NCBI GenBank assembly: GCA_027592275.1
Contig: JAQCKF010000016.1
Coordinates: 1 to 64,000, forward strand
Reading direction: 5' to 3'
Length of the DNA: 64,000 bases
Source of the DNA: Pseudomonadota bacterium
Lineage (GTDB): Bacteria; Pseudomonadota; Gammaproteobacteria; Pseudomonadales; Pseudohongiellaceae
The notes under the pieces are model-generated. The model worked only from the letters and a program-made list of their open reading frames with translations. It was not told the DNA's origin and did not search any database. The position numbers and the translations under genes were made by a program. Below, piece by piece: positions 43,272-51,246 of the stretch (the stretch's first letter is position 1; each line of letters begins with the position of its first letter).

Positions 43272-45191
43272 ATGTTTCGTATTCTTGCCGCGCGTAGTTT
43301 AGCACTTTTTATTCTCGCTTTCGGGCACAGTGGATTTGCACAGCAGGGGGCTCCGAATGGCGAATGGCCTGCCTATGGCGGTGACCTCGGCCATAGTAAA
43401 TATTCGCCGCTGGATCAGATCGATGCTGACAATGTGCAGCGCTTGCAGACGGCATGGACTTGGACCTCGGTGGATGAAGAGGTTCGCAACGCCAACCAGG
43501 TTATTCGCGAGCGTGGTTCTTTCCGCAGCTATGCCTATGAGATGACTCCGCTGATGGTGAATGGCGTGCTCTATGCCACCACCTCCCTCGGGCAGATTGC
43601 CGCCATCGATCCAATCTCCGGTGAAACCCTCTGGAGCTATGACCCAGTGTTGTATGTGGATGGCCGACCCGCTGTGCATGGCTTCATGACTCGTGGGCTG
43701 GCCTACTGGACCGATGGTGAACAGGAGCGACTATTCTATGCCGCGGGCCGCACTTTCCTGATGTCGATTGACGCCAAAACCGGACAACCCGATCGGGCCT
43801 TCAATAGCGGCGGGCGTGTCGACCTCAAGCATGGCCTCGGCCGCACCATAGATCCAGCGTTATATGCGGTAAGTTCGCCACCGCTGGTGGTGGGAGATGT
43901 GGTGATTGTCGGCTCTGCCATGACCGAGGGTACCGATATGAAAGAAGCGCCACCGGGACACGTACGCGCCTTCGATGTGCGCACCGGTGAGCTGAAGTGG
44001 ATTTTTCATACCATTCCCGAACCCGGCGAATACGGCAGCGATACCTGGCCAGCCGATGCCTGGCAGTTTAGTGGCGGTGCCAACGTATGGACCCTGATGA
44101 GCGCCGATCCGGAGCTTGGCCTGGTCTACCTGCCAGTGGGAACCACCGTGCCGGATTATTACGGTGGACATCGTCATGGCGACAATCTGTTTGCCAATTC
44201 GCTAGTGGCACTGGATGCGAAGACCGGTGAGCGCGTGTGGCATTTTCAGTTCGTGCATCACTCAGTGTGGGATTACGATCCCCCAGCGGCGCCGAACCTG
44301 ATCGATATCGTTGTCGATGGAAAACCTATCAAGGCGGTAGCACAGATTACCAAGCAGGGTTTTACCTTCGTGTTCGACCGTGCCACGGGCGAGCCGGTGT
44401 GGCCGATCGAGGAGCGTCCGGTGCCCCAGTCGACGGTTCTGGGCGAGCAAACTTCACCTACCCAGCCATTCCCCACCAAGCCGCCGCTGTTTCTTACAAA
44501 CGGCGCCACAGAGGATGACCTAGTTGACTTCACCCCTGCCATCAAACAGGAGGCGTTAGATATATTCCGCCAGTATCACAGTGGTCCGTTGTACACACCG
44601 CCGGTGCCAGGTGACAATATTATACGACCCGGTTGGAGTGGCGGAGCGAATTGGTGGGGTGCCGCGTTCGACCCCGACAGCAAGAGTTTGATTGTGCCCA
44701 GCTGGGCGCATTTCTCAATGGTGCACATCTACCCTCCTGCAGCGGAGCTCCAATCGGACTTGATGATTCGGCCGAGGGTGCGAGATCTCAGTGGCCCCCG
44801 TGGGCTGCCACTGTTTAAGCCGCCTTATTCGCAACTGGTGGCGTTCGATATGAACGTGGGCGACAAGTTGTGGCAAGTGCCAGTAGGTGAGGGACCGAAA
44901 TCTCACGCGGCACTGCAAGGTCTAGAGCTGCCAGACATGGGAAACTACGAAAAACTGGGCGGCCCATTGCTTACCAAGACATTATTGTTCATCGGACAGG
45001 GCTTCGAGACCAATCGCCTCGGTGTGTACGACAAGCAGACAGGAGCTGAGTTATGGAATCTGGACCTGCCTGCGCGCTTTCATGCCGCACCCATCACCTA
45101 CATGGCCGGAGGCAAGCAATACATCGTGCTCGCCGTGGGGGGAGGGGTGAGCGGTGCGGCAGAGCGAGTGATTGCATTTGCCTTGCCCTAA
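43272..45191 (+). CDS. PQQ-type quinoprotein dehydrogenase, glucose-dehydrogenase-like, heme-less
   Basis: A 639-residue exported propeller of the membrane-glucose-dehydrogenase-like branch, without the N-terminal membrane domain. The signal ends FGHSGFAQQ. Blades include EWPAYGGDLGHSKYSPLDQI, IDPISGETLWSYDP, FDVRTGELKWIFH, LDAKTGERVWHFQFVHHSVWDYD and AITKQGFTFVFDRATGEPVWPIEERPVP. The HHSVWDYDPPAAPNL segment corresponds to the active-site aspartate region of GDH-like enzymes. It should oxidise a sugar, polyol or alcohol in the periplasm. I chose ATG at 43272; 43233 is in frame but would precede the signal peptide with 13 residues. Its closest relative in the window is the 57616 gene. Confidence 0.88.
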   Translation: MFRILAARSLALFILAFGHSGFAQQGAPNGEWPAYGGDLGHSKYSPLDQIDADNVQRLQTAWTWTSVDEEVRNANQVIRERGSFRSYAYEMTPLMVNGVLYATTSLGQIAAIDPISGETLWSYDPVLYVDGRPAVHGFMTRGLAYWTDGEQERLFYAAGRTFLMSIDAKTGQPDRAFNSGGRVDLKHGLGRTIDPALYAVSSPPLVVGDVVIVGSAMTEGTDMKEAPPGHVRAFDVRTGELKWIFHTIPEPGEYGSDTWPADAWQFSGGANVWTLMSADPELGLVYLPVGTTVPDYYGGHRHGDNLFANSLVALDAKTGERVWHFQFVHHSVWDYDPPAAPNLIDIVVDGKPIKAVAQITKQGFTFVFDRATGEPVWPIEERPVPQSTVLGEQTSPTQPFPTKPPLFLTNGATEDDLVDFTPAIKQEALDIFRQYHSGPLYTPPVPGDNIIRPGWSGGANWWGAAFDPDSKSLIVPSWAHFSMVHIYPPAAELQSDLMIRPRVRDLSGPRGLPLFKPPYSQLVAFDMNVGDKLWQVPVGEGPKSHAALQGLELPDMGNYEKLGGPLLTKTLLFIGQGFETNRLGVYDKQTGAELWNLDLPARFHAAPITYMAGGKQYIVLAVGGGVSGAAERVIAFALP

Positions 45192-45270
45192 GCCAAACGT
45201 TTCAAAGACGTGGTCTGTGCCCCATATTTCCTTCCTACGCCTTTTGCCGTATTGTCGGCACTACCTAGAG

Positions 45271-45379
45271 GATAATAAAGGGGACAGATTTATTTTCAAG
45301 GATAATAAAGGGGACAGATTTATTTTCAAGAAATAGGGCAGCCTTTATCGTCGTTCAAATAAATCTGTCCCCTTTATTT
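45271..45379. repeat. GGGGACAG palindromic element with a duplicated 30-bp left end
   Basis: AAAGGGGACAGATTTATTT (45307-45325) and AAATAAATCTGTCCCCTTT (45357-45375) are perfect 19-base inverted repeats. Their 31-base interior (TCAAGAAATAGGGCAGCC and on) matches that of the 34834 copy at most positions. The 30-base left end, from GATAATAAAG to TTTTCAAG, is present twice exactly (45271-45300, 45301-45330). It lies between a quinoprotein and the triple-CMD gene. Confidence 0.8.
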
Positions 45380-45415
45380 CCATAAACGATTTTAAAACAA
45401 CGAGAGGGGCAGATT

Positions 45416-46501
45416 ATGCCGGGTCCGAATTTAAGAATTAAACAACTATTTTGTGTTCGGTTGCTGAGCGCGTTCGCTATACTTTTACTTTGGTCAGGCG
45501 CCTTCGCTCAGCAACCCCCTCCACCTCCCGGCGCCTATGACGCCGCCCCCTACTTGGGGCAGGTGCGCAATACCTACGTCTACGGTGACTTATGGGAGCG
45601 TCCTGGCCTGTCGGCTAGGGACCGCAGCATGATTACTGTCGCTGTGAATCAGGCACTCTATGCTACCTTTGAGCTGCGTCTACATATGGGGCGGGCACTG
45701 GATAACGGTGTCACTCAGGCCGAAATATCGGAGATCATTGCACATGTCCTGTGGTACTCGGGTTTTCCAACTGGGGTGAATGCCGCCCGTGTGGCTGCAG
45801 AGGTATTCGCAGAGCGAGGTCTGCCCGCGAGCCCACCAGGGGCTTCTTCACGCCAGCCACCGGTGGATCCCGAGTTGGAGTTTCCGGGAGCATTTCCGCA
45901 AACCCCATACCTACGAGATTTACTCAATCAGGTAGTCTATGCCGAAACCTGGAAGCGCGCAGAGTTGTCACCCCGCGATCGCAGTATGATTACCGTTGCT
46001 GTGGGCACCGCTCTATATGCCTCCAGCGAAGTACGCTATCACGTGGGCCGGGCTCTGGATAATGGCGTCACTCAGGAAGAGATTGGAGAAATTATTACCC
46101 ACGTGACTTTTTACTCCGGCTTTCCCACTGGCGTGAATGCAGCGCGAGTCACGGCCGAGGTATTCGAGGCCAGAGGCCTACCGATGGGCGATGGACGTTT
46201 CCCTGCTGCGCCTTATCTCGATGAGTTAATCGATGGCCTTGTTTATGGTGAAACCTGGACCCGCGAACAATTGTCAGCGCGTGACCGTAGCCTGGCGACC
46301 ATCGCCGTGACGCTGGGGAATTATCAGACTGATCAACTGCGGGTGCATCTGAACCGGGGGTTGGACAATGGGCTGACTACACAGGAAATTTCGGAGTTGA
46401 TTGCGCAGGTGACTCTCTATACGGGATTTCCATCTGGAGTTAATGCTTCCAGGACCTTCGCGGAAGTATTGCAGGAGCGGGGTATGCCACTGCCTGATTA
46501 G
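45416..46501 (+). CDS. Secreted protein with three tandem carboxymuconolactone-decarboxylase-type domains
   Basis: A 361-residue exported protein (signal FAILLLWSGAFAQ, then a proline stretch). It contains three homologous repeats of about 90 residues at roughly 45-135, 160-250 and 265-358. Each has the pattern VY.(D/E).W.R..LS.RDRS, then (E/Q)(L/V)R.H...(R)ALDNG, EI.E.I.HV..Y.GFP.GVNA.R and a final ERG. This is the carboxymuconolactone decarboxylase/AhpD fold, normally one domain per chain and six chains per ring. There are no cysteines in the repeats, so no peroxidase-type CxxC. A single chain with three domains could build a trimer-like half ring. The substrate is unknown. AGGGG precedes ATG at 45416. 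Confidence 0.88.
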   Translation: MPGPNLRIKQLFCVRLLSAFAILLLWSGAFAQQPPPPPGAYDAAPYLGQVRNTYVYGDLWERPGLSARDRSMITVAVNQALYATFELRLHMGRALDNGVTQAEISEIIAHVLWYSGFPTGVNAARVAAEVFAERGLPASPPGASSRQPPVDPELEFPGAFPQTPYLRDLLNQVVYAETWKRAELSPRDRSMITVAVGTALYASSEVRYHVGRALDNGVTQEEIGEIITHVTFYSGFPTGVNAARVTAEVFEARGLPMGDGRFPAAPYLDELIDGLVYGETWTREQLSARDRSLATIAVTLGNYQTDQLRVHLNRGLDNGLTTQEISELIAQVTLYTGFPSGVNASRTFAEVLQERGMPLPD

Positions 46502-46571
46502 GATAGAGAATAAATCATAGGGGCGGCGTGATTGAACAATAGTTCAAAAACCTAGCCTGTTGCTATTTTTC

Positions 46572-48653
46572 CTATTGCGGCCTCGGTCCGTAAATAGGAG
46601 CATCTGCCCCGAACTCTAGTGCGCCCAGGTCGGGTGCTTGCCCGTTGAAGCCATCAGTTATGCTCGGCAACACCATTGCTCGGTCTATTGCGGCCGAGCC
46701 ACTTCGAAGCCGAAAGTCGAGATCAGCTGCGTCGTAGAGAGTTTGTAAAGATTCGTTATCTCGCGCGTCAAGTGGCGGCACGTTTACGAAGATGTCGTAG
46801 TCTACGAGCACACTATTTCGGTCCTGACCTGTTGCAGTTGAATAGTCTGTGAGTGTTGCAAATTCCCGAGATTCAAGCTCGGCTTCATAGTCCGGATCAG
46901 TTACGTCGACTAGTATTTTTGAGGTAGGTGCGCGCCAGCGAAACGAAATTTCCGTGTCCGGATTTGGGCGAAAGCCGTTGTAGTCGGACGAAGAGTAGCT
47001 GGTTAAAGTAGTCACGCTGAAAATTTCATCTGCTGACTGCTCACCAAGAAATAGATTGTTGCGCCAGTGTACGTTTGATGCGCCGATGACATTTGTCTCG
47101 GACAGAATCGTGTTGTTGTAAAAAATTGCACCAGCCGAGCCCGCGGTTAAACGGGTTGACCCTGTCGGTAAGTGATAGGCGATATTGCGAATCCAGTAAA
47201 CAGGACCACCGAGTGCTGGTTGATTGCAAAACGCGTGCGAGGGGTGATTGATAAACATATTTCGCATGATGCGAATATTGTGCATGCTGCCATCGGCTTC
47301 AATCGGATTGTCGTGGCTGTTAGTAATGTAGTTGCCGTAGAAATCGATCGCGACTGGTCGACGATCCCAATATTCGCGCGGCGGATACTTAGGCCCGTCG
47401 GGGATTCCTGGGCCTGAAGCAACTGAACCGTCCGGATTACCGTATGTCTCAACGTTAATCCCGTCATGAAAGTCGGCGATGTAGTTATGGGCGACAACAT
47501 GGCCGGGGCCATAAAGCTTGATGGCCACATAGGATGCCATGGCGGGGGGAAATACCTGATCTTCCAGTCCGGCGAACTGTTCCCATATCTGGCCTTGCCA
47601 GCCCATCAGATGATCGGGATTGTTGCGCCCCATAAAAGTACTGTCGGCGATATAAAAATTGCTCGATCCCGAATAGTTCGTGAATACACCAGCACCGACA
47701 TTCTCAAAACGGCTGCGCTTAACGGTGAGGCCCTTGGAGCCGGCAAGAAATTGCGTCCCGGCTAGCACAGCTATCTCGGAGTTACGGAACGTGATCCCTT
47801 CGAAGTAGGTGTAATCCGCGGCACGCACATCGAACAACGCGTAATTTCCATTCCCGTCAAATATAACCTCGCCATCGCCGGCGGCAATGATCGCAATCGG
47901 TCGCTCTGCTGTGCCATCGGCGGTTAAGTAATAGGTTCCGTCTAGCGGCGTCGATCGATTCACGTTGGCGTTATTGGTGTACTCGTAGCGGTTATATTTA
48001 TAGAGGCCAGCATGAACAAGGAGGGTATCGCCAGCACGCACTCTAGGCCGGCCCGATGTCGCCCAATCTGTGCCAGCACACCACTCATTATAGGCGCACA
48101 TTAGCCCCTCGAAGGCCGGCTCTAGCTTTTCGCCGGAGTATCCGTGGGGATAGACGTGAAGCACCCTGCCGCCAGCGTAGGGCTGAGGTTCAGCGCGAGT
48201 GCGCACTAGCGCAAGACGTTCGGGGTTGCCAATCACCCCGTCTGGGTCGTTGATAATAAATCGAGTCTCATAGTCGGTGTCGGGTTTTAGGTCCAGCACG
48301 CTGCCGGCGAACATGTTAGGAACGATAACGTCGACGCGAGACTCGCTGAAAACGCGCTCGCCATTAAGCCGCAGTAGCGGCAGGCCGTCGCGCCATTCAG
48401 TTGTGCCCTGCTCGCGAAACCATACCGAGACGCTGGCATTGCGATTGTCATCCCCCTGAATCAGCCATTCAAAGCCAAGGTTGATGAGTGTCGGCGGTTC
48501 GGTGAATAGTTCGCCGGGCACAACAGCATTTGGATTGTCGGTCTCAAAAGGGGAGGGTTCACTGGCAATCTGCGCGACTGCAGCTCCGGCAAGAACCATG
48601 CTTAGAATGGCGATAAGTCCCGTTCTGAAAATTGTCGAAGTTTGCATAGACAT
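46572..48653 (-). CDS. Secreted right-handed beta-helix protein (polysaccharide-lyase-like)
   Basis: A 693-residue exported protein (signal GLIAILSMVLAGAAVAQ). Residues about 50-160 look like an Fn3-type domain (LGFEWLIQGDDNRNASVSVWFREQG, LKPDTDYETRFII). The remainder is a right-handed parallel beta-helix with many short asparagine-rich turns: FDGNGNYALFDV, YFEGITFRNSEIAVL, VKRSRFENVGAGV, FYIADSTFMGRNNP, IDFYGNYITNSHDNPIEADGS. Such helices occur in pectate lyases, alginate epimerases and sheath proteins. No catalytic Ca-site can be assigned by eye. The GH88/105-like hydrolase nearby hints at uronic-acid polysaccharides (inference). Single minus-strand gene facing a quinoprotein. Confidence 0.8.
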   Translation of the reverse strand: MSMQTSTIFRTGLIAILSMVLAGAAVAQIASEPSPFETDNPNAVVPGELFTEPPTLINLGFEWLIQGDDNRNASVSVWFREQGTTEWRDGLPLLRLNGERVFSESRVDVIVPNMFAGSVLDLKPDTDYETRFIINDPDGVIGNPERLALVRTRAEPQPYAGGRVLHVYPHGYSGEKLEPAFEGLMCAYNEWCAGTDWATSGRPRVRAGDTLLVHAGLYKYNRYEYTNNANVNRSTPLDGTYYLTADGTAERPIAIIAAGDGEVIFDGNGNYALFDVRAADYTYFEGITFRNSEIAVLAGTQFLAGSKGLTVKRSRFENVGAGVFTNYSGSSNFYIADSTFMGRNNPDHLMGWQGQIWEQFAGLEDQVFPPAMASYVAIKLYGPGHVVAHNYIADFHDGINVETYGNPDGSVASGPGIPDGPKYPPREYWDRRPVAIDFYGNYITNSHDNPIEADGSMHNIRIMRNMFINHPSHAFCNQPALGGPVYWIRNIAYHLPTGSTRLTAGSAGAIFYNNTILSETNVIGASNVHWRNNLFLGEQSADEIFSVTTLTSYSSSDYNGFRPNPDTEISFRWRAPTSKILVDVTDPDYEAELESREFATLTDYSTATGQDRNSVLVDYDIFVNVPPLDARDNESLQTLYDAADLDFRLRSGSAAIDRAMVLPSITDGFNGQAPDLGALEFGADAPIYGPRPQ

Positions 48654-48895
48654 CTTGAACTCATGTGGGGATTCAGGAGCAATAAACAGTATCTGCGAAT
48701 CTTGTCTTTGTCTACACCAGGGAAGTATTGAAAAAGTTCTCGTTTAAAAGGCCGGGATCGCATTGAGCTTACGCAAAGTTGCAAGATGCTATCAAGATTG
48801 CATCGAGATAGAGAGCATAGTACAAATGTCACAAGCTATTTGACCTATACCTTGATTTGTTCCTGATCCTATTTAGTCGACTTAGAGCTATAACC

Positions 48896-50929
48896 ATGGA
48901 AAATATAAAGCACCGATTTCTGGCAGTACTGCTGTTCTCTGTTTATCTTTCGTCATCGCAGGCAGCGGAATTTTCGCAAGTTCGGCCCGACGCCGACACA
49001 TTGAGGGAATTGCCGGTCAGTAGTTGGCTCAGCAACGGTGGGGACCTGTACAACCGTAATTTTTCTCCCCTTACACAAATCAATACTGAGAATATTGGTC
49101 AGCTGGGCCCGCTGTGGCGAACGCATCTTGAGGGCTCTGGTGTCGGAGCGAAATATTCCGGTGAAGCACAGCCCATTATCCATGAAGGGGTCATGTACAT
49201 CATAACCGGTGCAGACGATGTCTTCGCTTTGAGCATCGAAACCGGCGAGGTCTTGTGGAGCAACAAGGCAAATCTCAGTTCAGAAATTTCAACCATCTGC
49301 TGTGGTTGGACCAGCCGTGGAGTAGGTTTCGGCGAAGACAAAATTTTTGTAGGACAACTCGACGGTGTGTTAAAGGCCTTAGACAAGGAGACCGGGCAAG
49401 AGGTTTGGTCTATTCAGGCGGAGGCCTGGGAAGAGGGATATACCATTACCAGCGCGCCACTGTATTTTAATGGCATGGTGATTAGCGGTTTCGCCGGTGC
49501 TGAATTCGCCGCACGAGGGCGTGTTAAGGCTTACAGTGCAGACGATGGCAGCTTGCTGTGGACCTTCTATACAGTGCCTGCTCCAGGTGAATTTGGTTAT
49601 GACACTTGGCCCGCGGACAATGATGCCTGGCAAACCGGTGGTGGCACGGTTTGGCATACACCAGCGGTGGATCCTGATCTTGGTATGATCTATTTTTCTA
49701 CCGGCAATCCTGGGCCGGATTACAATGGCGCCATACGGGCCGGAGACAATCTTTTCACCGCTTCCATCGTAGCTCTGGATGTCTATACCGGCGAATATCG
49801 GTGGCACTTTCAGCAGGTTCACCATGATCTGTGGGACTTTGATGCGCCAAACCCGGTGGTGTTGTTTGATCTGGATTATAACGGCGTGCCGCGCAAGGGG
49901 CTGGCGCAGGCTGGGAAAACGGGTTGGGTGTACATTCTTGATCGAACCAACGGAGAGCCTCTTGTTGGCATAGAGGAGCGGCCTGTTCCTCAAGAGCCCC
50001 GCCAAGCAACGGCGGCCACGCAACCCTACCCTGTAGGTGACGCCTTCGTCACTCAGACATTGGATATCCCGCCTGAAGGATTCACGATGGTTAACAATGG
50101 TGCCATCTTCACTCCGTTTTGGGATGATCCCGTGCTGCTTCGTCGCAGCGAAGCAAACTGGCCACCAAGTACAGTAGACCCAAATAAAGGAGTAATGTAC
50201 GTTTGCGCCGGTGAGCGGCAGGCGGCCTACACTACCCGCGATGGTGTCGAACAAGTTGAATCAGGTGATCGATATACCGGTGGTAGCATGCGCTTTGCAC
50301 CTATTGCTGTCACGGGAATTGTCGCAGCTATGGATCTGCGAACTAACCAACGACTTTGGTCTCAACGCTGGTCCAGTCGTTGTTACAGCGGTCTGGTTGC
50401 CACGGCAGGTAACCTGTTGTTTGCCGGCCGTAACGATGGCCGCTTTACAGCACTGGACTCTCGTGACGGCAGCAAATTGTGGGAGTTTATGACTGATGCC
50501 GGGGTCAACGCGCCACCGACTATTTTTGAACACGAAGGCGAACAGTATGTGACGGTGTTTTCCGCAGGCAACCTGCTGGCAGGTTCTAATCGGGGCGACA
50601 GCATGTGGATGTTTAAGTTGCTTGAAGAGGGTGAAGAAACGTCTATTCCTCTGGAGCAAATTACCCCGCCACAGGCGAACCCCGAAGGCTTGGCATTATT
50701 TCAGGAGACCTGTGTGTTTTGTCACGGGCGGCGTGGTGAGGGTGGTCACAACGGCATGCCTCTTGAAGGTTTGGCGGCATTCGGTACCGACCATGTGGTC
50801 AGCATTATAAGCAATGGTCAAAACAGTATGCCGGCGTTTGCAGACACTTTTACTGCCAGCCAAATTCGTTCTATTTCCGAACATGTAAGAACCCTTAATC
50901 CGAGAATTCCTAATCGCAACACGCGATAG
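48896..50929 (+). CDS. Quinohemoprotein alcohol dehydrogenase with C-terminal cytochrome c
   Basis: About 677 residues: signal peptide (FLAVLLFSVYLSSSQA), an eight-bladed PQQ propeller, then a one-heme cytochrome c domain (ETCVFCHGRRGEGGH) near residue 610. The vicinal cysteines C135-C136 (STICCGWTSRG) correspond to the disulfide ring next to PQQ in alcohol dehydrogenases. The catalytic region is HHDLWDFDAPNP: an aspartate two residues after the catalytic one, the pattern associated with lanthanide-type enzymes (see findings). It oxidises an alcohol in the periplasm and passes electrons within the chain to heme. I chose ATG at 48896; TTG at 48857 is in frame but adds a hydrophobic lead. Confidence 0.9.
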   Translation: MENIKHRFLAVLLFSVYLSSSQAAEFSQVRPDADTLRELPVSSWLSNGGDLYNRNFSPLTQINTENIGQLGPLWRTHLEGSGVGAKYSGEAQPIIHEGVMYIITGADDVFALSIETGEVLWSNKANLSSEISTICCGWTSRGVGFGEDKIFVGQLDGVLKALDKETGQEVWSIQAEAWEEGYTITSAPLYFNGMVISGFAGAEFAARGRVKAYSADDGSLLWTFYTVPAPGEFGYDTWPADNDAWQTGGGTVWHTPAVDPDLGMIYFSTGNPGPDYNGAIRAGDNLFTASIVALDVYTGEYRWHFQQVHHDLWDFDAPNPVVLFDLDYNGVPRKGLAQAGKTGWVYILDRTNGEPLVGIEERPVPQEPRQATAATQPYPVGDAFVTQTLDIPPEGFTMVNNGAIFTPFWDDPVLLRRSEANWPPSTVDPNKGVMYVCAGERQAAYTTRDGVEQVESGDRYTGGSMRFAPIAVTGIVAAMDLRTNQRLWSQRWSSRCYSGLVATAGNLLFAGRNDGRFTALDSRDGSKLWEFMTDAGVNAPPTIFEHEGEQYVTVFSAGNLLAGSNRGDSMWMFKLLEEGEETSIPLEQITPPQANPEGLALFQETCVFCHGRRGEGGHNGMPLEGLAAFGTDHVVSIISNGQNSMPAFADTFTASQIRSISEHVRTLNPRIPNRNTR

Positions 50930-51246
50930 CGTCAGTGAACTTCAATAAGAGTTTGTCTTGGCGTTTATTAGGGCTAGTATTTGGTGGCGGGGTAGGAATT
51001 GAGCCTAAAGATTAGCTAATTGTTTTCAAACTAAGCACTATGAATGGCTGCTAGTTTTTTCGACTCTCAGCGTTGTACCAAATTCAACATAACAATCGTT
51101 AGGCGGAAAAGCCGGGAATGCTGATAAGTTGGCAACCTAGTGTTCGCTCTTGGGTTGCAGGGCTTTCTTAGGTTACTAAGTTATCAGCGTCCCTTCTTCC
51201 TTGTTCTGCTTCTTATTGCATACTTAGTCTCCTCCTGTAGTTACTT
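50930..51246. repeat. Intergenic gap with two AAGTTGxxAA-type repeat motifs
   Basis: ATAAGTTGGCAACCTAGTGT (about 51124-51143) and AGGTTACTAAGTTATCAGCG (51170-51189) both resemble the arm at 24365. They lie about 45 bases apart in the same orientation between convergent genes. No gene or strong terminator is seen in these 317 bases. Confidence 0.4.

Noticed and set aside
49379-50254. A 291-codon frame opposite the quinohemoprotein gene
   Set aside because: It is an antisense shadow of a strongly conserved coding region with biased codons; the sense strand shows clear PQQ blades and a heme motif.
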